Shown here: in pieces, positions 1 through 7,615 of the stretch
Position numbering within the stretch: position 1 is the first letter of the stretch
Layout: each line of letters starts with the position of its first letter
Source of the DNA: UBA1535 sp002323775
Lineage (GTDB): Bacteria; Bacillota; Clostridia; Tissierellales; Sedimentibacteraceae
NCBI GenBank assembly: GCA_031993545.1
Contig: DAMAHZ010000032.1
Location: 1 to 31,089 of the forward strand
Direction: 5' to 3'
Length of the DNA stretch: 31,089 bases
The notes under the pieces: generated by a model
Database searches by the model: none
What the model was told of the DNA's origin: nothing
Seen by the model: only the letters and a program-made list of their open reading frames with translations
Made by a program: the position numbers and the translations under genes

Positions 1-83
1 CAGTTGCTCACGGCGGAGATTTTGTATTAAACGATGATGGAAACAAGGGCAGTAGCTTTAAAATTACAATTCCGAAGATTTAA
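1..83 (+). CDS. Sensor histidine kinase, C-terminal fragment (5' end outside window)
   Basis: Reading from base 3, the frame encodes 26 residues ending at TAA 81-83. The peptide contains VAHGGDF, then a glycine in GNKGSSF, then ITIP. This is the typical end of a GHKL ATPase domain in sensor histidine kinases, with the G2-box glycines and the final F-x-I-x-I/L-P strand. Only the last part of the ATP-binding domain is present, so the sensor type cannot be stated. A nested hairpin follows at 103-157. Other GHKL proteins are possible, but the ending is most typical of kinases. Confidence 0.6.
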   Translation, partial: VAHGGDFVLNDDGNKGSSFKITIPKI

Positions 84-102
84 GGTAAATTTAATGTTTA
101 TG

Positions 103-157
103 TTAGCTGTATGAAAGGTGTATTTGTTATTATATAAATACACTTAAATACAGCTAA
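103..157 (+). terminator. Nested hairpin after the kinase gene, probable terminator
   Basis: The outer stem TTAGCTGTAT (103-112) pairs perfectly with ATACAGCTAA (148-157). The inner stem GTGTATTT (118-125) pairs perfectly with AAATACAC (136-143). A T-rich tail follows from 158. It lies 20 bases after the kinase stop and before the next gene, as expected for a terminator, although the T tract is interrupted. Confidence 0.5.
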
Positions 158-227
158 TTTTATTTAAGGCTGAAATAGCGCTATATAGAGTGTTAATAAA
201 ATAAATTAATAGGAGGGATTAATCTAT

Positions 228-692
228 ATGAAGACTATGGACATTTTAATAAAAATTAGAGAAAAGCATCAGTTGACTCAAGATGAGATGGCAGAAAGAT
301 TATTTATAACAAGGCAGGCTATTAGTAGGTGGGAAACAGGAGAAACTGTTCCGAATACAGAAACCTTAAAATTAATTTCTAAGGAATTTAATGTTTCAAT
401 CAATACTTTGCTAGGTTCTCCGCAATCGCTTGTTTGTCAATGTTGTGGAATGCCTTTGAGGGATGAATTCATGAGCAGAGAAGCAGACGGCTCTTTCAAT
501 GAAGATTTCTGTAAAGCGTGTTACGTAGAAGGAGAGTTTGTATATAAAACATTAGATGAGCTAATGCTTAGACTTGTTCCTTATATGGCAAACACTTTGC
601 GCAAAAGCGAAGAAGAAACAGAAACAATATTGAGAGAGCAATTACCAAAATTAAAGCTTTGGAAAAACAATAGATTAATTCATCAAAGTTGA
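228..692 (+). CDS. XRE-family HTH regulator with C-terminal zinc ribbon (copy 1)
   Basis: A 154-residue soluble protein. Residues about 5-62 form a Cro/CI-type helix-turn-helix: LTQDEMAERLFITRQAISRW is the usual recognition region, followed by ETGETVPN. Residues 70-98 carry four or five cysteines (C70, C72, C73, C95, C98) in a putative zinc-ribbon domain with the motif CQCCGMPL. It probably binds DNA and a metal. The start at ATG 228 is supported by AGGAGGG eight bases upstream and by gap-free alignment with the paralogue at 2552, which begins at the same residue. A second Met lies at residue 4. The paralogous pair brackets two methyltransferases and a lipoprotein. The target genes are unknown. 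Confidence 0.85.
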   Translation: MKTMDILIKIREKHQLTQDEMAERLFITRQAISRWETGETVPNTETLKLISKEFNVSINTLLGSPQSLVCQCCGMPLRDEFMSREADGSFNEDFCKACYVEGEFVYKTLDELMLRLVPYMANTLRKSEEETETILREQLPKLKLWKNNRLIHQS

Positions 693-725
693 AATACGTC
701 TAATTTTATTAAGAGGTGATTGGTG

Positions 726-1277
726 ATGAAATATGAACCAAGTTTATTAGAGATAGTTTTGACAAAGCTCGTATTTGTATTATATGGGAGGTCTGTATAT
801 AAGATATTTTCAAACAGACTGCCAATAAATGGAACAGAATCTGTGCTTGATTTTGGATCTGGAATGGGAACGGTTGGATTCTATGTAGCACAAAAACTTA
901 AAAAAGGACATCTAACCTGCTTTGATGTTTCCAAACGTTGGATGAGTGTCTGTCGTAAAACTCTGCGAAAATATAGAAACGTAAGCTTTTTGCAATCGGA
1001 TTTTCTAGCTTTGATTAATGATAGCTTTGATGTAATATTCTGTCATTTTGTTTTGCATGATATTCCTAAAAGTGAATTAGAAAATATAATTCCTGTACTG
1101 GCAAGTTCTCTTAAACTTGGAGCTTCATTTGTTTTTCGTGAACCAATTAAAGAAACAATAAAATTATTTGAAATAAAAAGCTTAATTGAAAAAAATGGGC
1201 TGTCACTTAAAGAAAGTCGTATAACTGACGTTCCGCTAATGGGTAATGCTCTTGAAAGCGTGTATATCAAAAAATGA
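726..1277 (+). CDS. Class I SAM-dependent methyltransferase
   Basis: A 183-residue protein. Motif I of the Rossmann-like methyltransferase fold is visible as VLDFGSGMGTVGFYVA, followed by an acidic strand end at CFDVS, and SDF before the next strand. The substrate cannot be read from sequence; small-molecule or lipid substrates are typical of this short type. The longer frame opens upstream with TTG and GTG, but AGAGGTG at 712-718 sits seven bases before ATG 726, so I place the start there. The next gene also encodes a methyltransferase and follows within 50 bases, suggesting one transcript. The C-terminal third is less conserved in appearance. Confidence 0.75.
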   Translation: MKYEPSLLEIVLTKLVFVLYGRSVYKIFSNRLPINGTESVLDFGSGMGTVGFYVAQKLKKGHLTCFDVSKRWMSVCRKTLRKYRNVSFLQSDFLALINDSFDVIFCHFVLHDIPKSELENIIPVLASSLKLGASFVFREPIKETIKLFEIKSLIEKNGLSLKESRITDVPLMGNALESVYIKK

Positions 1278-1324
1278 TAGTTGAAACTATCTTATAAAAA
1301 ATTTAAAAAATGGAGTATAAAAAA

Positions 1325-1939
1325 ATGGAAGAAACTTTACAAAGTCATTTTCACAATTGGTTTGGGGTACTATTTTTTATAGCATTGTATAGCTTGGTGC
1401 TTTTATTTATACCATTCTATAAAAAAATGGATACAAAACCCCGTGGTACGTATATCGCTTTTGTCATTGCTTTTGCAATTGAAATGCACGGTATACCGTT
1501 TAGTATGAATATTATTGCGTGGATTATAGGGAAGAATTTACCGGAAGGAGTCTTATGGGGACATACACTTTTCTCTAGTATTGGATTTCTTGGTATGTAT
1601 ATAAACATTGGTCTCGCTATAATCGCTCTAGTCCTAATTTTGAATGGCTGGTACAATATTTATAAAAAATACTGGTCAAAGGAAAGTGGAAAAGGAGAGT
1701 TAGTAACAACAGGAGTGTATAGATTTATCAGACATCCTCAATATACCGGTTTACTGCTTCTATCATTAGGAATGTTGATAGAATGGGCTACATTGCCTAT
1801 GCTTATAATGTTTCCGATTATGGTATTTATGTATACAAGACTTGCAAAGCGTGAAGAAAAAGATATGATAAAAGAATTTGGTATATCCTATACACAATAC
1901 ATGGGTAGAACTAAAATGTTCATACCATTTATAATTTAG
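1325..1939 (+). CDS. Integral-membrane methyltransferase, isoprenylcysteine carboxyl methyltransferase-like family
   Basis: About 204 residues with four to five hydrophobic helices. The C-terminal half has the family signature GELVTTGVYRFIRHPQYTG, then a membrane hairpin and REEKDMIKEFG...Y..Y, which is the SAM-binding region of ICMT/PEMT-like membrane methyltransferases. Bacterial members methylate varied lipids or small molecules, and the substrate here is unknown. ATG 1310 has no ribosome site, whereas GGAG at 1312-1315 lies nine bases before ATG 1325, so I choose the latter. The gene sits between a soluble methyltransferase and a lipoprotein, possibly as one envelope-related operon. Confidence 0.75.
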   Translation: MEETLQSHFHNWFGVLFFIALYSLVLLFIPFYKKMDTKPRGTYIAFVIAFAIEMHGIPFSMNIIAWIIGKNLPEGVLWGHTLFSSIGFLGMYINIGLAIIALVLILNGWYNIYKKYWSKESGKGELVTTGVYRFIRHPQYTGLLLLSLGMLIEWATLPMLIMFPIMVFMYTRLAKREEKDMIKEFGISYTQYMGRTKMFIPFII

Positions 1940-1950
1940 GAGGTAGTGTA

Positions 1951-2379
1951 ATGTTTTTAAAAAAACGAACTGAGAGAAGGAAATACATTAAAAATGTGAA
2001 TAAAGCTATTATTCTATGTGCATTGCTAGTATTTGCAATGATTACATTTTCGTCTTGCGCTCCGACAAAGGGTAGTATAGTTATTCTTGAAAATGGAAAG
2101 GGAACAGGCTTTACAATGGAGTTTAAGAAGTGGAGCAATGATAGTAAATGTGATTTGTCCCTTGTCGAGGGAGATGTGGTACAGATTGAAGTCATTAGTG
2201 AAAATGGAGAAATTAATCTTATGCTTAAGGGAGCAAGTGGTAGTGAACCATATGAAGGAAAGAGTTTAGAAACTGGCATATTTACTGTTAAAGTATCTGA
2301 AACTGATGAGTATATGATGAAGATAACAGGTAAAGATGCAACTGGAAAGGTCATAGTTAAAAATCTTGGCGGACAATAA
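1951..2379 (+). CDS. Small lipoprotein of unknown function
   Basis: 142 residues. A basic N-terminus (KKRTERRKYIKNVNK) is followed by a hydrophobic stretch and the lipobox-like FSSC, with Cys36 as the predicted lipidation site. This is a type II signal peptide and anchors the mature protein of about 107 residues outside the membrane. The mature part alternates polar and hydrophobic residues (IVILENG, QIEVISENGEINLML, FTVKVSETDEYMMKITGKD), which suggests a beta-sandwich, but I do not recognise a family. AGGAGG at 1938-1943 precedes ATG 1951, overlapping the end of the previous gene and suggesting translational coupling with the membrane methyltransferase. Confidence 0.7.
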   Translation: MFLKKRTERRKYIKNVNKAIILCALLVFAMITFSSCAPTKGSIVILENGKGTGFTMEFKKWSNDSKCDLSLVEGDVVQIEVISENGEINLMLKGASGSEPYEGKSLETGIFTVKVSETDEYMMKITGKDATGKVIVKNLGGQ

Positions 2380-2491
2380 CAGCTAATATTAGCTAAAGGC
2401 ACAAAACTATTGCTTTAGCTCAAAAATCATCATATAAATGAGTTGCTATGTATTAAATAAATTAAATTATAAAAAAGCAAGGAATACTTGC

Positions 2492-2520
2492 TTGAATTTA
2501 TGCCTCCAATTTATTATAAT
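2492..2520 (+). promoter_or_regulatory. Sigma-A-type promoter of the second XRE gene
   Basis: TTGAAT (2492-2497), a 17-bp spacer, then TATAAT (2515-2520). A second TATAAT follows at 2526-2531 as part of a repeated ATTATAAT. The -10 region is enclosed by the inverted repeat GCCTCCA (2502-2508) and TGGAGGC (2536-2542). The right arm contains the ribosome-binding GGAGG, so a regulator bound here could affect both transcription and translation initiation. Confidence 0.6.
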
Positions 2521-2551
2521 TTTATTATAATGAAATGGAGGCGTTAAACTA

Positions 2552-3004
2552 ATGGAAACAAAAACTGTATTAATAAATTTGAGAAAAAAGCATGGATTGA
2601 CCCAAGAAGAAATGGCTGAAAAATTCTTTGTAACTAGACAGGCTGTAAGCGAATGGGAAACCGGGAAAGCTACACCAAATAATGAAATCTTAAAATCAAT
2701 TTCTAAAGAATTTAATATTTCCATTAATACATTATTAGGCTCTCCACAGCAGCTTATTTGTCAATGCTGCGGAATGCCTTTGGAGGATGAATTTATAAGC
2801 AGAGAAATTGATAGTTCCTTTAATGAAGATTACTGCAAATGGTGTTATAACGATGGAGAAATGGTGTATAAGTCATTAGACAAACTAATGGAATTTCTTG
2901 TTCCTCACATGGCAGGAATGTTCCAAAAAAATGAAACGGATATGAAAATAATTTTGGAATCACAATTACCTAACTTAAAGTATTGGAGAGAAAAAGCAGT
3001 TTAA
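2552..3004 (+). CDS. XRE-family HTH regulator with C-terminal zinc ribbon (copy 2)
   Basis: A 150-residue paralogue of the protein at 228-692. The two align without gaps over the first 100 residues, sharing the helix-turn-helix (residues about 5-62, LTQEEMAEKFFVTRQAVSEW) and the zinc-ribbon cysteines C70, C72, C73, C95 and C98. The recognition helix differs at one notable place, SEW here against SRW in copy 1, which could alter operator choice. GGAGG at 2537-2541 precedes ATG 2552. It has its own promoter and an inverted repeat that could be an autoregulatory operator. A gene duplication flanking a small cassette is the simplest origin. Confidence 0.85.
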   Translation: METKTVLINLRKKHGLTQEEMAEKFFVTRQAVSEWETGKATPNNEILKSISKEFNISINTLLGSPQQLICQCCGMPLEDEFISREIDSSFNEDYCKWCYNDGEMVYKSLDKLMEFLVPHMAGMFQKNETDMKIILESQLPNLKYWREKAV

Positions 3005-3025
3005 ACGGAAATTTAAGGAGAATTA

Positions 3026-3178
3026 TTGATAATAAAATTTGAGAATGTGCAGGCAAAGCGTCTATATGATAGCATATGTAAGCTTGAGGGAGAGGAAAAA
3101 GCAGCTAAAATACTACCGTCACAATGGTGTGACTGTACTTTAGGATATGCAGAAGAAATGTTTAATAAAATAACATGA
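3026..3178 (+). CDS. Small 50-residue ORF, possible gene remnant
   Basis: AAGGAG at 3015-3020 precedes TTG 3026, and the frame stays open for 50 codons to TGA 3176. The peptide has a basic/acidic helix (KRLYDSICKLEGEEKAAKIL) and then SQWCDCTLGYAEEMF. The WCDC-x-LGY pattern resembles the C-terminal part of larger cysteine-containing clostridial proteins, so this may be the tail of a decayed gene rather than an intact one. It lies directly after the XRE gene and may be co-transcribed with it. I do not recognise the family with confidence. Confidence 0.35.
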   Translation: MIIKFENVQAKRLYDSICKLEGEEKAAKILPSQWCDCTLGYAEEMFNKIT

Positions 3179-3305
3179 GATAATACAAAAGAGCGCTAAT
3201 TGAAAGCATTATTACTGGTTGAAAACAGTGCCGTATTAAGATACATATAGACAATCGTCACTTATCAATATGATGATTTGACTGTAAAATATAATATATA
3301 TTTAA

Positions 3306-3337
3306 AAGCTAGATTTTTATTGGTAAAAATCTAGCTT
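3306..3337. terminator. Bidirectional terminator between convergent genes
   Basis: AAGCTAGATTTTTA (3306-3319) pairs perfectly with TAAAAATCTAGCTT (3324-3337) around a TTGG loop. T-rich sequence follows on the plus strand (GCTTTATTTG), and A-rich sequence precedes it, giving a U-rich tail on the minus strand. It separates the plus-strand XRE region from the minus-strand acetyltransferase. Confidence 0.8.
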
Positions 3338-3369
3338 GCTTTATTTGCTTAAACAGCTTTTAAAAATTT

Positions 3370-3852
3370 TCATTTTACAGTAGCTTTCTCACCAAATTCC
3401 ATTTGTTTAAATTTAGCATCTGTTAGTTCAATTTGATTTGTTAAACAGATGTGCATTGGCAAGCCACGCTGTTCTTTTTTAGAAATTTGAAACCCAAGGC
3501 TTTCAAATAATACTTCATCGTCGTTCCAAGCTCTTATATCAACTTGAATTCCAAATCCGGACTTTAGCTTGCTGCGTAAAAAATCAAGTATATTAGTTAT
3601 TAATTCATTTTCAATACCTTTATTTCGATATTCTGGGATAATTAGAATATCTGATATAATAGCACTATATCCGCCGTTCCATGATAAACACGCCATACCT
3701 ATTGCCTCATTTTCCTCATATGCAGCTACGACCAATGTACTTCCGTCAAGACCAGCTTGCAGCTGTTCTATAAGAATTTGTCTCCAGCCCATAGATTTGC
3801 GAATAATATTAACTTCATCAGCTGTTATTGTGTTTTTATAAACTATGCCCAT
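3370..3852 (-). CDS. GNAT-family N-acetyltransferase
   Basis: 160 residues. The GNAT fold is visible: a hydrophobic beta4 strand (AIISDILIIP), then motif A as EYRNKGIENELI with the acetyl-CoA pyrophosphate loop R-N-K-G-I-E, and a later FESLGFQI strand. The N-terminus IVYKNTITADEVNIIRKSMGW and the segment MACLSWNGGYSA are typical of a common Firmicutes subgroup with unknown acceptor. The start at the ATG complementary to 3850-3852 has a weak GGGGT site about ten bases upstream. It follows the aldehyde dehydrogenase gene by 36 bases on the same strand and could be read from the dxr transcript. Confidence 0.85.
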   Translation of the reverse strand: MGIVYKNTITADEVNIIRKSMGWRQILIEQLQAGLDGSTLVVAAYEENEAIGMACLSWNGGYSAIISDILIIPEYRNKGIENELITNILDFLRSKLKSGFGIQVDIRAWNDDEVLFESLGFQISKKEQRGLPMHICLTNQIELTDAKFKQMEFGEKATVK

Positions 3853-3888
3853 TCTAATTTACCCCATTTTCTTTGTAGCAATGTTTGT

Positions 3889-5256
3889 TTATTTCAAAAA
3901 TCTTTTAATAAGTTTTAAATTATCCTTAAAAGGTGCATATCTCAAATTTACATCAAATAGTGTTCCTCTTTTTAATATGCTTTTTGTGTGGCTAAAGGTG
4001 TAGAAGCTTTCTTTTCCATGATATTTGCCTATACCGCTCTCACCAACACCTCCAAAGGAAAGATATGGATTTGCTAGATGAATAACTGTATCATTTATGC
4101 AACCACCTCCATACAGTAAAGAGCTTAATATCTTGTTTTCTACTTCCTTTGACTCTGTAAAGCAGTACAGGGCAAGAGGCTTAGGCTTGCTATTTATCTG
4201 ACTAATCACTTCATCTAAGTTGTTATATGAGATAATAGGGAATATTGGTCCGAAAATCTCATCCCTCATAATTAAACTATCCCATACACAATTTTCTATG
4301 ATAGCCGGTGCAATCTGATATGTTTTGGTATTTATTTTTCCGCCAAAAACATTTTCGCTGTTATGAATTAGCTCTGATAGCCTATCAAAATGAATTTTGT
4401 TGATGATTTTAGGATATTCAGAATTTTCCTCTGGGTTTTTCCCATAAAATTTTTCAATATATTTTTTAAGTGCAGTTACGAATTCATTTTTCACACTTTC
4501 ATGAATTACAATATAATCCGGAGCAACACAGGTTTGACCTGCGTTTAATAGTTTACCCCATGCAACTCTTTTGGCAGCTAAATCAATTTTTGCAGTTTTA
4601 TCAATGATACAAGGACTTTTGCCACCAAGTTCTAATGTGATTGGAATAAGATTCTGTGCTGCTTTTTCCATAACAAGCTTTCCGACCTTAGGACTTCCTG
4701 TAAAGAAAATATAATCAAATTTTTCTTCTAATATAGCATTGTTCACATCACGTCCGCCCTCAACAACAGCTATATATTCTTGTGGAAATTCACTTAATAT
4801 TTTCAAAATAATTTGCGAGGTCTTCTCAGAATAATTAGAGGGCTTTACAACAGCACAGTTTCCGGCAGACATTGCACCAATCAAAGGAACCAAGGTCAAT
4901 TGAAATGGATAGTTCCAAGGTGACATAATCAAAACACAGCCATAAGGGTCTTGGTATTCATAGCTTTTTGACGGAAAATGAACAAAAGGCGATTTTTTAC
5001 GTTTTGGCTTTGATAAGCTATTTATGTTTTTTAACATAAATCTTAACTCCTCATACACCATGCCAATTTCAGTTGTATAAGCTTCAAATTCTGATTTGTT
5101 TAAATCTTCTTTTAAGGCGATTAAAATTTCATTTTCGTATTTTTTTATGCTTTCGTATAATTTCGTTAGTTGCTTTTTTCTAAAGGATATATCTCTTGTT
5201 TCACCCTTTAAAAAATATGATTTTTGATTATCTACTATTGCTTTTATACTATTCAT
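3889..5256 (-). CDS. Aldehyde dehydrogenase, class 3 (fatty-aldehyde type)
   Basis: 455 residues from the chosen start. It oxidises aldehydes to carboxylic acids with NAD(P)+. Visible landmarks are SPWNYPFQLTLVPLIGA with VVKPS (cofactor binding), FTGSP, the general base Glu209 in TLELGGKSP, the nucleophile Cys243 in NAGQTCVAPDY, and DEIFGPIFPI. The short N-terminus and PSKSYEYQDPYGCVLIMSPWNYP mark the ALDH3-like branch, which acts on medium and long-chain or aromatic aldehydes. The longer reading begins six codons earlier without a ribosome site, while GGTGA precedes the internal ATG (complement of 5254-5256). It lies about 40 bases downstream of dxr on the same strand. The substrate is not determinable here. 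Confidence 0.88.
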   Translation of the reverse strand: MNSIKAIVDNQKSYFLKGETRDISFRKKQLTKLYESIKKYENEILIALKEDLNKSEFEAYTTEIGMVYEELRFMLKNINSLSKPKRKKSPFVHFPSKSYEYQDPYGCVLIMSPWNYPFQLTLVPLIGAMSAGNCAVVKPSNYSEKTSQIILKILSEFPQEYIAVVEGGRDVNNAILEEKFDYIFFTGSPKVGKLVMEKAAQNLIPITLELGGKSPCIIDKTAKIDLAAKRVAWGKLLNAGQTCVAPDYIVIHESVKNEFVTALKKYIEKFYGKNPEENSEYPKIINKIHFDRLSELIHNSENVFGGKINTKTYQIAPAIIENCVWDSLIMRDEIFGPIFPIISYNNLDEVISQINSKPKPLALYCFTESKEVENKILSSLLYGGGCINDTVIHLANPYLSFGGVGESGIGKYHGKESFYTFSHTKSILKRGTLFDVNLRYAPFKDNLKLIKRFLK

Positions 5257-5295
5257 TATTTCACCATTTCCCATATCTAAATTTTTATTTTAAAC

Positions 5296-6474
5296 TTAAA
5301 AATTTTTTATAGATAAACCATTATGCCACATTATTTTTTTAATCTCATTTTTAACCCACGATTCAGCTTCTAAAATTACATCTAAGGAATTTAAAACCTG
5401 TGAGCTGTGCTTTAACATTATTTGCTCGTTAATATCAGCAATATCTAAAAATTTAATTTTATCTTGTAAAAACAGCTCTACACTTGCTTCGTTCACTGCA
5501 TTTAAAACAGCAGGCATTGTTCCTCCGATTTTAAGTGCTTCGGTAGCTAAGCGTAAGCATTTGAATACATCTGTGTCAGGCTTTTCAAATGTCAATTTTC
5601 CAATATCTGTAAATGATATTGGCTTTAGCTTATTAGACATTCTATCAGGATAGAATAGCGCATATTGTATAGGAACTCTCATATTTGGCTCTCCTAACTG
5701 AGCAATAATAGAGTGGTCTATGTATTCAACAGCAGAGTGAATAATGCTTTGAGGGTGTACGACAATTTCTATTTTTTCAACAGGAACATCAAATAAAAAT
5801 CTTGCTTCAATAAGCTCCAATCCTTTATTCATCAGAGTTGCAGAGTCTATAGTTATCTTTTTACCCATAGACCAATTAGGGTGCTTTAATGCCTCTGCCA
5901 CTGTTACATTTTCAAGCTCATCTAATTTTTTACCTCTAAATGGTCCTCCTGAAGCTGTAATTATCAATTTGTTTATTTCTTCATGTTTGTTTGCTGATAT
6001 AGATTGAAAAATAGCACTATGCTCACTATCAACAGGCAATATGACAGCCTTGTGCTTTTTTACTAAATTCATTATGTATTCTCCGCCGGCTACAAGAGTC
6101 TCTTTATTAGCAAGTGCTATAGTCTTTCCGAGCTTAATTGCTTCTATTGTCGGTTTTAAACCTACCATTCCGGAAGCAGCAGTGACAACTATGTCTGCTT
6201 TACTATGAACTGCAACAGAGATAAGTCCATCCATTTTTGTTACAATTTCTGTCTTGCAATTACTTGGCAATAATTTTTTCAATTCTATTGCATTTGCCTC
6301 ATTCATTACTGCACATAGTTCGGGAGAAAATTCTAATATTTGATTTTTTAACAATTCGATATTTTCATTGCCAGATATTGCACAGACTGATATCTTATCT
6401 TTATTTTCTCTGACAACATCTAAGGTTTGAGTTCCTATTGAGCCTGTTGAGCCCAATATACTAATATATTTCAT
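5296..6474 (-). CDS. dxr: 1-deoxy-D-xylulose 5-phosphate reductoisomerase
   Basis: 392 residues, full length for the family. It catalyses the second step of the MEP isoprenoid pathway, converting DXP to MEP with NADPH in the cytosol. The N-terminal dinucleotide-binding loop GSTGSIG is at residues 8-14. LANKETLV contains Lys124, and the metal ligands are Asp149 and Glu151 in VDSEHSAIF, with the third in the MNKGLELIEA region. The substrate loop HPNWSMG and HPQSIIHS are intact. AAAGGA lies upstream of the ATG. In many Firmicutes dxr is next to cdsA, rseP and ispG. Here it stands with an aldehyde dehydrogenase instead. Confidence 0.97.
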   Translation of the reverse strand: MKYISILGSTGSIGTQTLDVVRENKDKISVCAISGNENIELLKNQILEFSPELCAVMNEANAIELKKLLPSNCKTEIVTKMDGLISVAVHSKADIVVTAASGMVGLKPTIEAIKLGKTIALANKETLVAGGEYIMNLVKKHKAVILPVDSEHSAIFQSISANKHEEINKLIITASGGPFRGKKLDELENVTVAEALKHPNWSMGKKITIDSATLMNKGLELIEARFLFDVPVEKIEIVVHPQSIIHSAVEYIDHSIIAQLGEPNMRVPIQYALFYPDRMSNKLKPISFTDIGKLTFEKPDTDVFKCLRLATEALKIGGTMPAVLNAVNEASVELFLQDKIKFLDIADINEQIMLKHSSQVLNSLDVILEAESWVKNEIKKIMWHNGLSIKNF

Positions 6475-6554
6475 TCTAATATTATTCCTTTCATTTAAGT
6501 TTGAGGATTATATAATTTTTAATTATTTTTTATTATCAATTTATAATTAAATAA

Positions 6555-6583
6555 ATTATACTATAATTAAAAATAAAAATCAA
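6555..6583 (-). promoter_or_regulatory. Sigma-A-type promoter for dxr
   Basis: On the minus strand: TTGATT (complement of 6578-6583), a 17-bp spacer, and TATAAT (complement of 6555-6560). It lies about 80 bases upstream of the dxr start and is divergent from the recombinase promoter, with only 20 bases between the two -35 boxes. Confidence 0.6.
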
Positions 6584-6603
6584 ATTATTCATATACCATA
6601 TGT

Positions 6604-6632
6604 TTGAAAGCATTTCATTAATGTGTTATAAT
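6604..6632 (+). promoter_or_regulatory. Sigma-A-type promoter for the tyrosine recombinase
   Basis: TTGAAA (6604-6609), a 17-bp spacer, and TATAAT (6627-6632). The expected start near 6639 leaves a leader of about 75 bases before the recombinase ATG. This is a good housekeeping match, implying that the recombinase is normally expressed. Confidence 0.65.
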
Positions 6633-6715
6633 ATAATTAATCTGTAATATTTCGCTGTTCTAATGAAGCACTATAATCCGACAATTATATATTTACAAAA
6701 GGAGATATTTTTATT

Positions 6716-7567
6716 ATGCTACAACAAAAACGCAACATCAGTCTATCGCTTATAGACCGTTTCGCAAATTATCTTAGAGAACAAGAAAAAAGCAAATCCA
6801 CCATAGAAAGATATAAATATAATCTGAATTTGTTACGTACATTTTTAAAAAATGAGCAAGTAACGAAAAACAAACTCATTGATTGGAAAGAGAGTTTAGT
6901 TAAAAACTATGCTGCAACAAGTGTAAACGCTATACTTGCTGCAATCAATACTTTTTTTAGTTTTGCTGGCTGGGTAGAATTTAGAATTAAACCATTAAAA
7001 ATACAAAAGAATTTATTTTGTAGGGAAGAAAAAGAACTTACAAAGGAAGAATATTTACGTTTAGTAAGGGCGGCTGAAAAGATGGAAAATAGACGACTTT
7101 CTTTAGTTCTTCAATCTATCTGTGCCACAGGGATAAGAGTTTCAGAGCTGCAATTTATAACTGTAGAGGCAGTAAAAAAAGGACGTGCTGTTGTAAATTG
7201 CAAGGCTAAGACTAGAACAATATTTTTACCGGAAAAGCTTCGCCATGTTTTAATTAAATATGCTAAAGAGCAGAAAAGAATTTCAGGGCCAATTTTTGTA
7301 ACAAAAACTGGCATAGCTCTAAATCGTTCTAATATCTGGCGTGATATGAAAAATCTTTGTAAAAGCGCAAATGTAAGTTCGGAAAAGGTCTTTCCGCACA
7401 ATTTGCGTCATCTTTTTGCACGTACTTATTACACTTTAGAGAAAGATTTATTTAGACTTGCAGATATACTTGGACATTCTAATGTTAATACCACAAGAAT
7501 TTATACTATGGAAAGCGGAGCAGTTCATGCGAAGCAAATTGAACATATGAGCTTAGTTATTACATAA
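6716..7567 (+). CDS. Tyrosine recombinase (Xer/phage-integrase family), likely DNA invertase
   Basis: 283 residues, the size of XerC/XerD rather than a long phage integrase. Residues about 5-90 form the SAM-like core-binding domain (RFANYLREQEKSKSTIERY). The catalytic domain contains Arg141 (ATGIRVSEL), Lys163/165 (CKAKTRT), His228-x-x-Arg231 (HNLRH), His254 (ILGHSNV) and the nucleophile Tyr263 (RIYTM). All key residues are present. AGGAG at 6700-6704 precedes ATG 6716. No phage or transposon genes surround it. Its TAA stop (7565-7567) is the last triplet of an arm of the inverted-repeat site at 7557-7584, and a matching site lies at 7847-7874. This suggests it acts locally to invert the DNA between them, as dedicated tyrosine recombinases do at other phase-variable loci. 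Confidence 0.9.
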   Translation: MLQQKRNISLSLIDRFANYLREQEKSKSTIERYKYNLNLLRTFLKNEQVTKNKLIDWKESLVKNYAATSVNAILAAINTFFSFAGWVEFRIKPLKIQKNLFCREEKELTKEEYLRLVRAAEKMENRRLSLVLQSICATGIRVSELQFITVEAVKKGRAVVNCKAKTRTIFLPEKLRHVLIKYAKEQKRISGPIFVTKTGIALNRSNIWRDMKNLCKSANVSSEKVFPHNLRHLFARTYYTLEKDLFRLADILGHSNVNTTRIYTMESGAVHAKQIEHMSLVIT

Positions 7568-7584
7568 TTTAGATTATGTTGTAA
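7557..7584. repeat. Left recombination-site-like inverted repeat (11-6-11)
   Basis: Arm TTATTACATAA (7557-7567), core TTTAGA (7568-7573), arm TTATGTTGTAA (7574-7584). ACATAAT and ATTATGT inside it form a perfect hairpin. Bases 7562-7584 are the exact reverse complement of 7847-7869, a 23-bp perfect inverted repeat. The core is the reverse complement of the right-site core, so recombination between the two would invert the intervening segment. Crossover inside the core leaves the recombinase coding sequence and stop unchanged. A terminator function is an alternative, as T-rich sequence follows. Confidence 0.7.
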
Positions 7585-7615
7585 ATTTTTTATTTAATAT
7601 ACATAAAACATTATT

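Noticed and set aside
7562..7584. Left palindrome read only as the terminator of the recombinase gene
   Set aside because: T-rich sequence does follow, and it may also terminate, but its 23-bp identity in reverse complement to 7847-7869 and the matched cores are not explained by termination.
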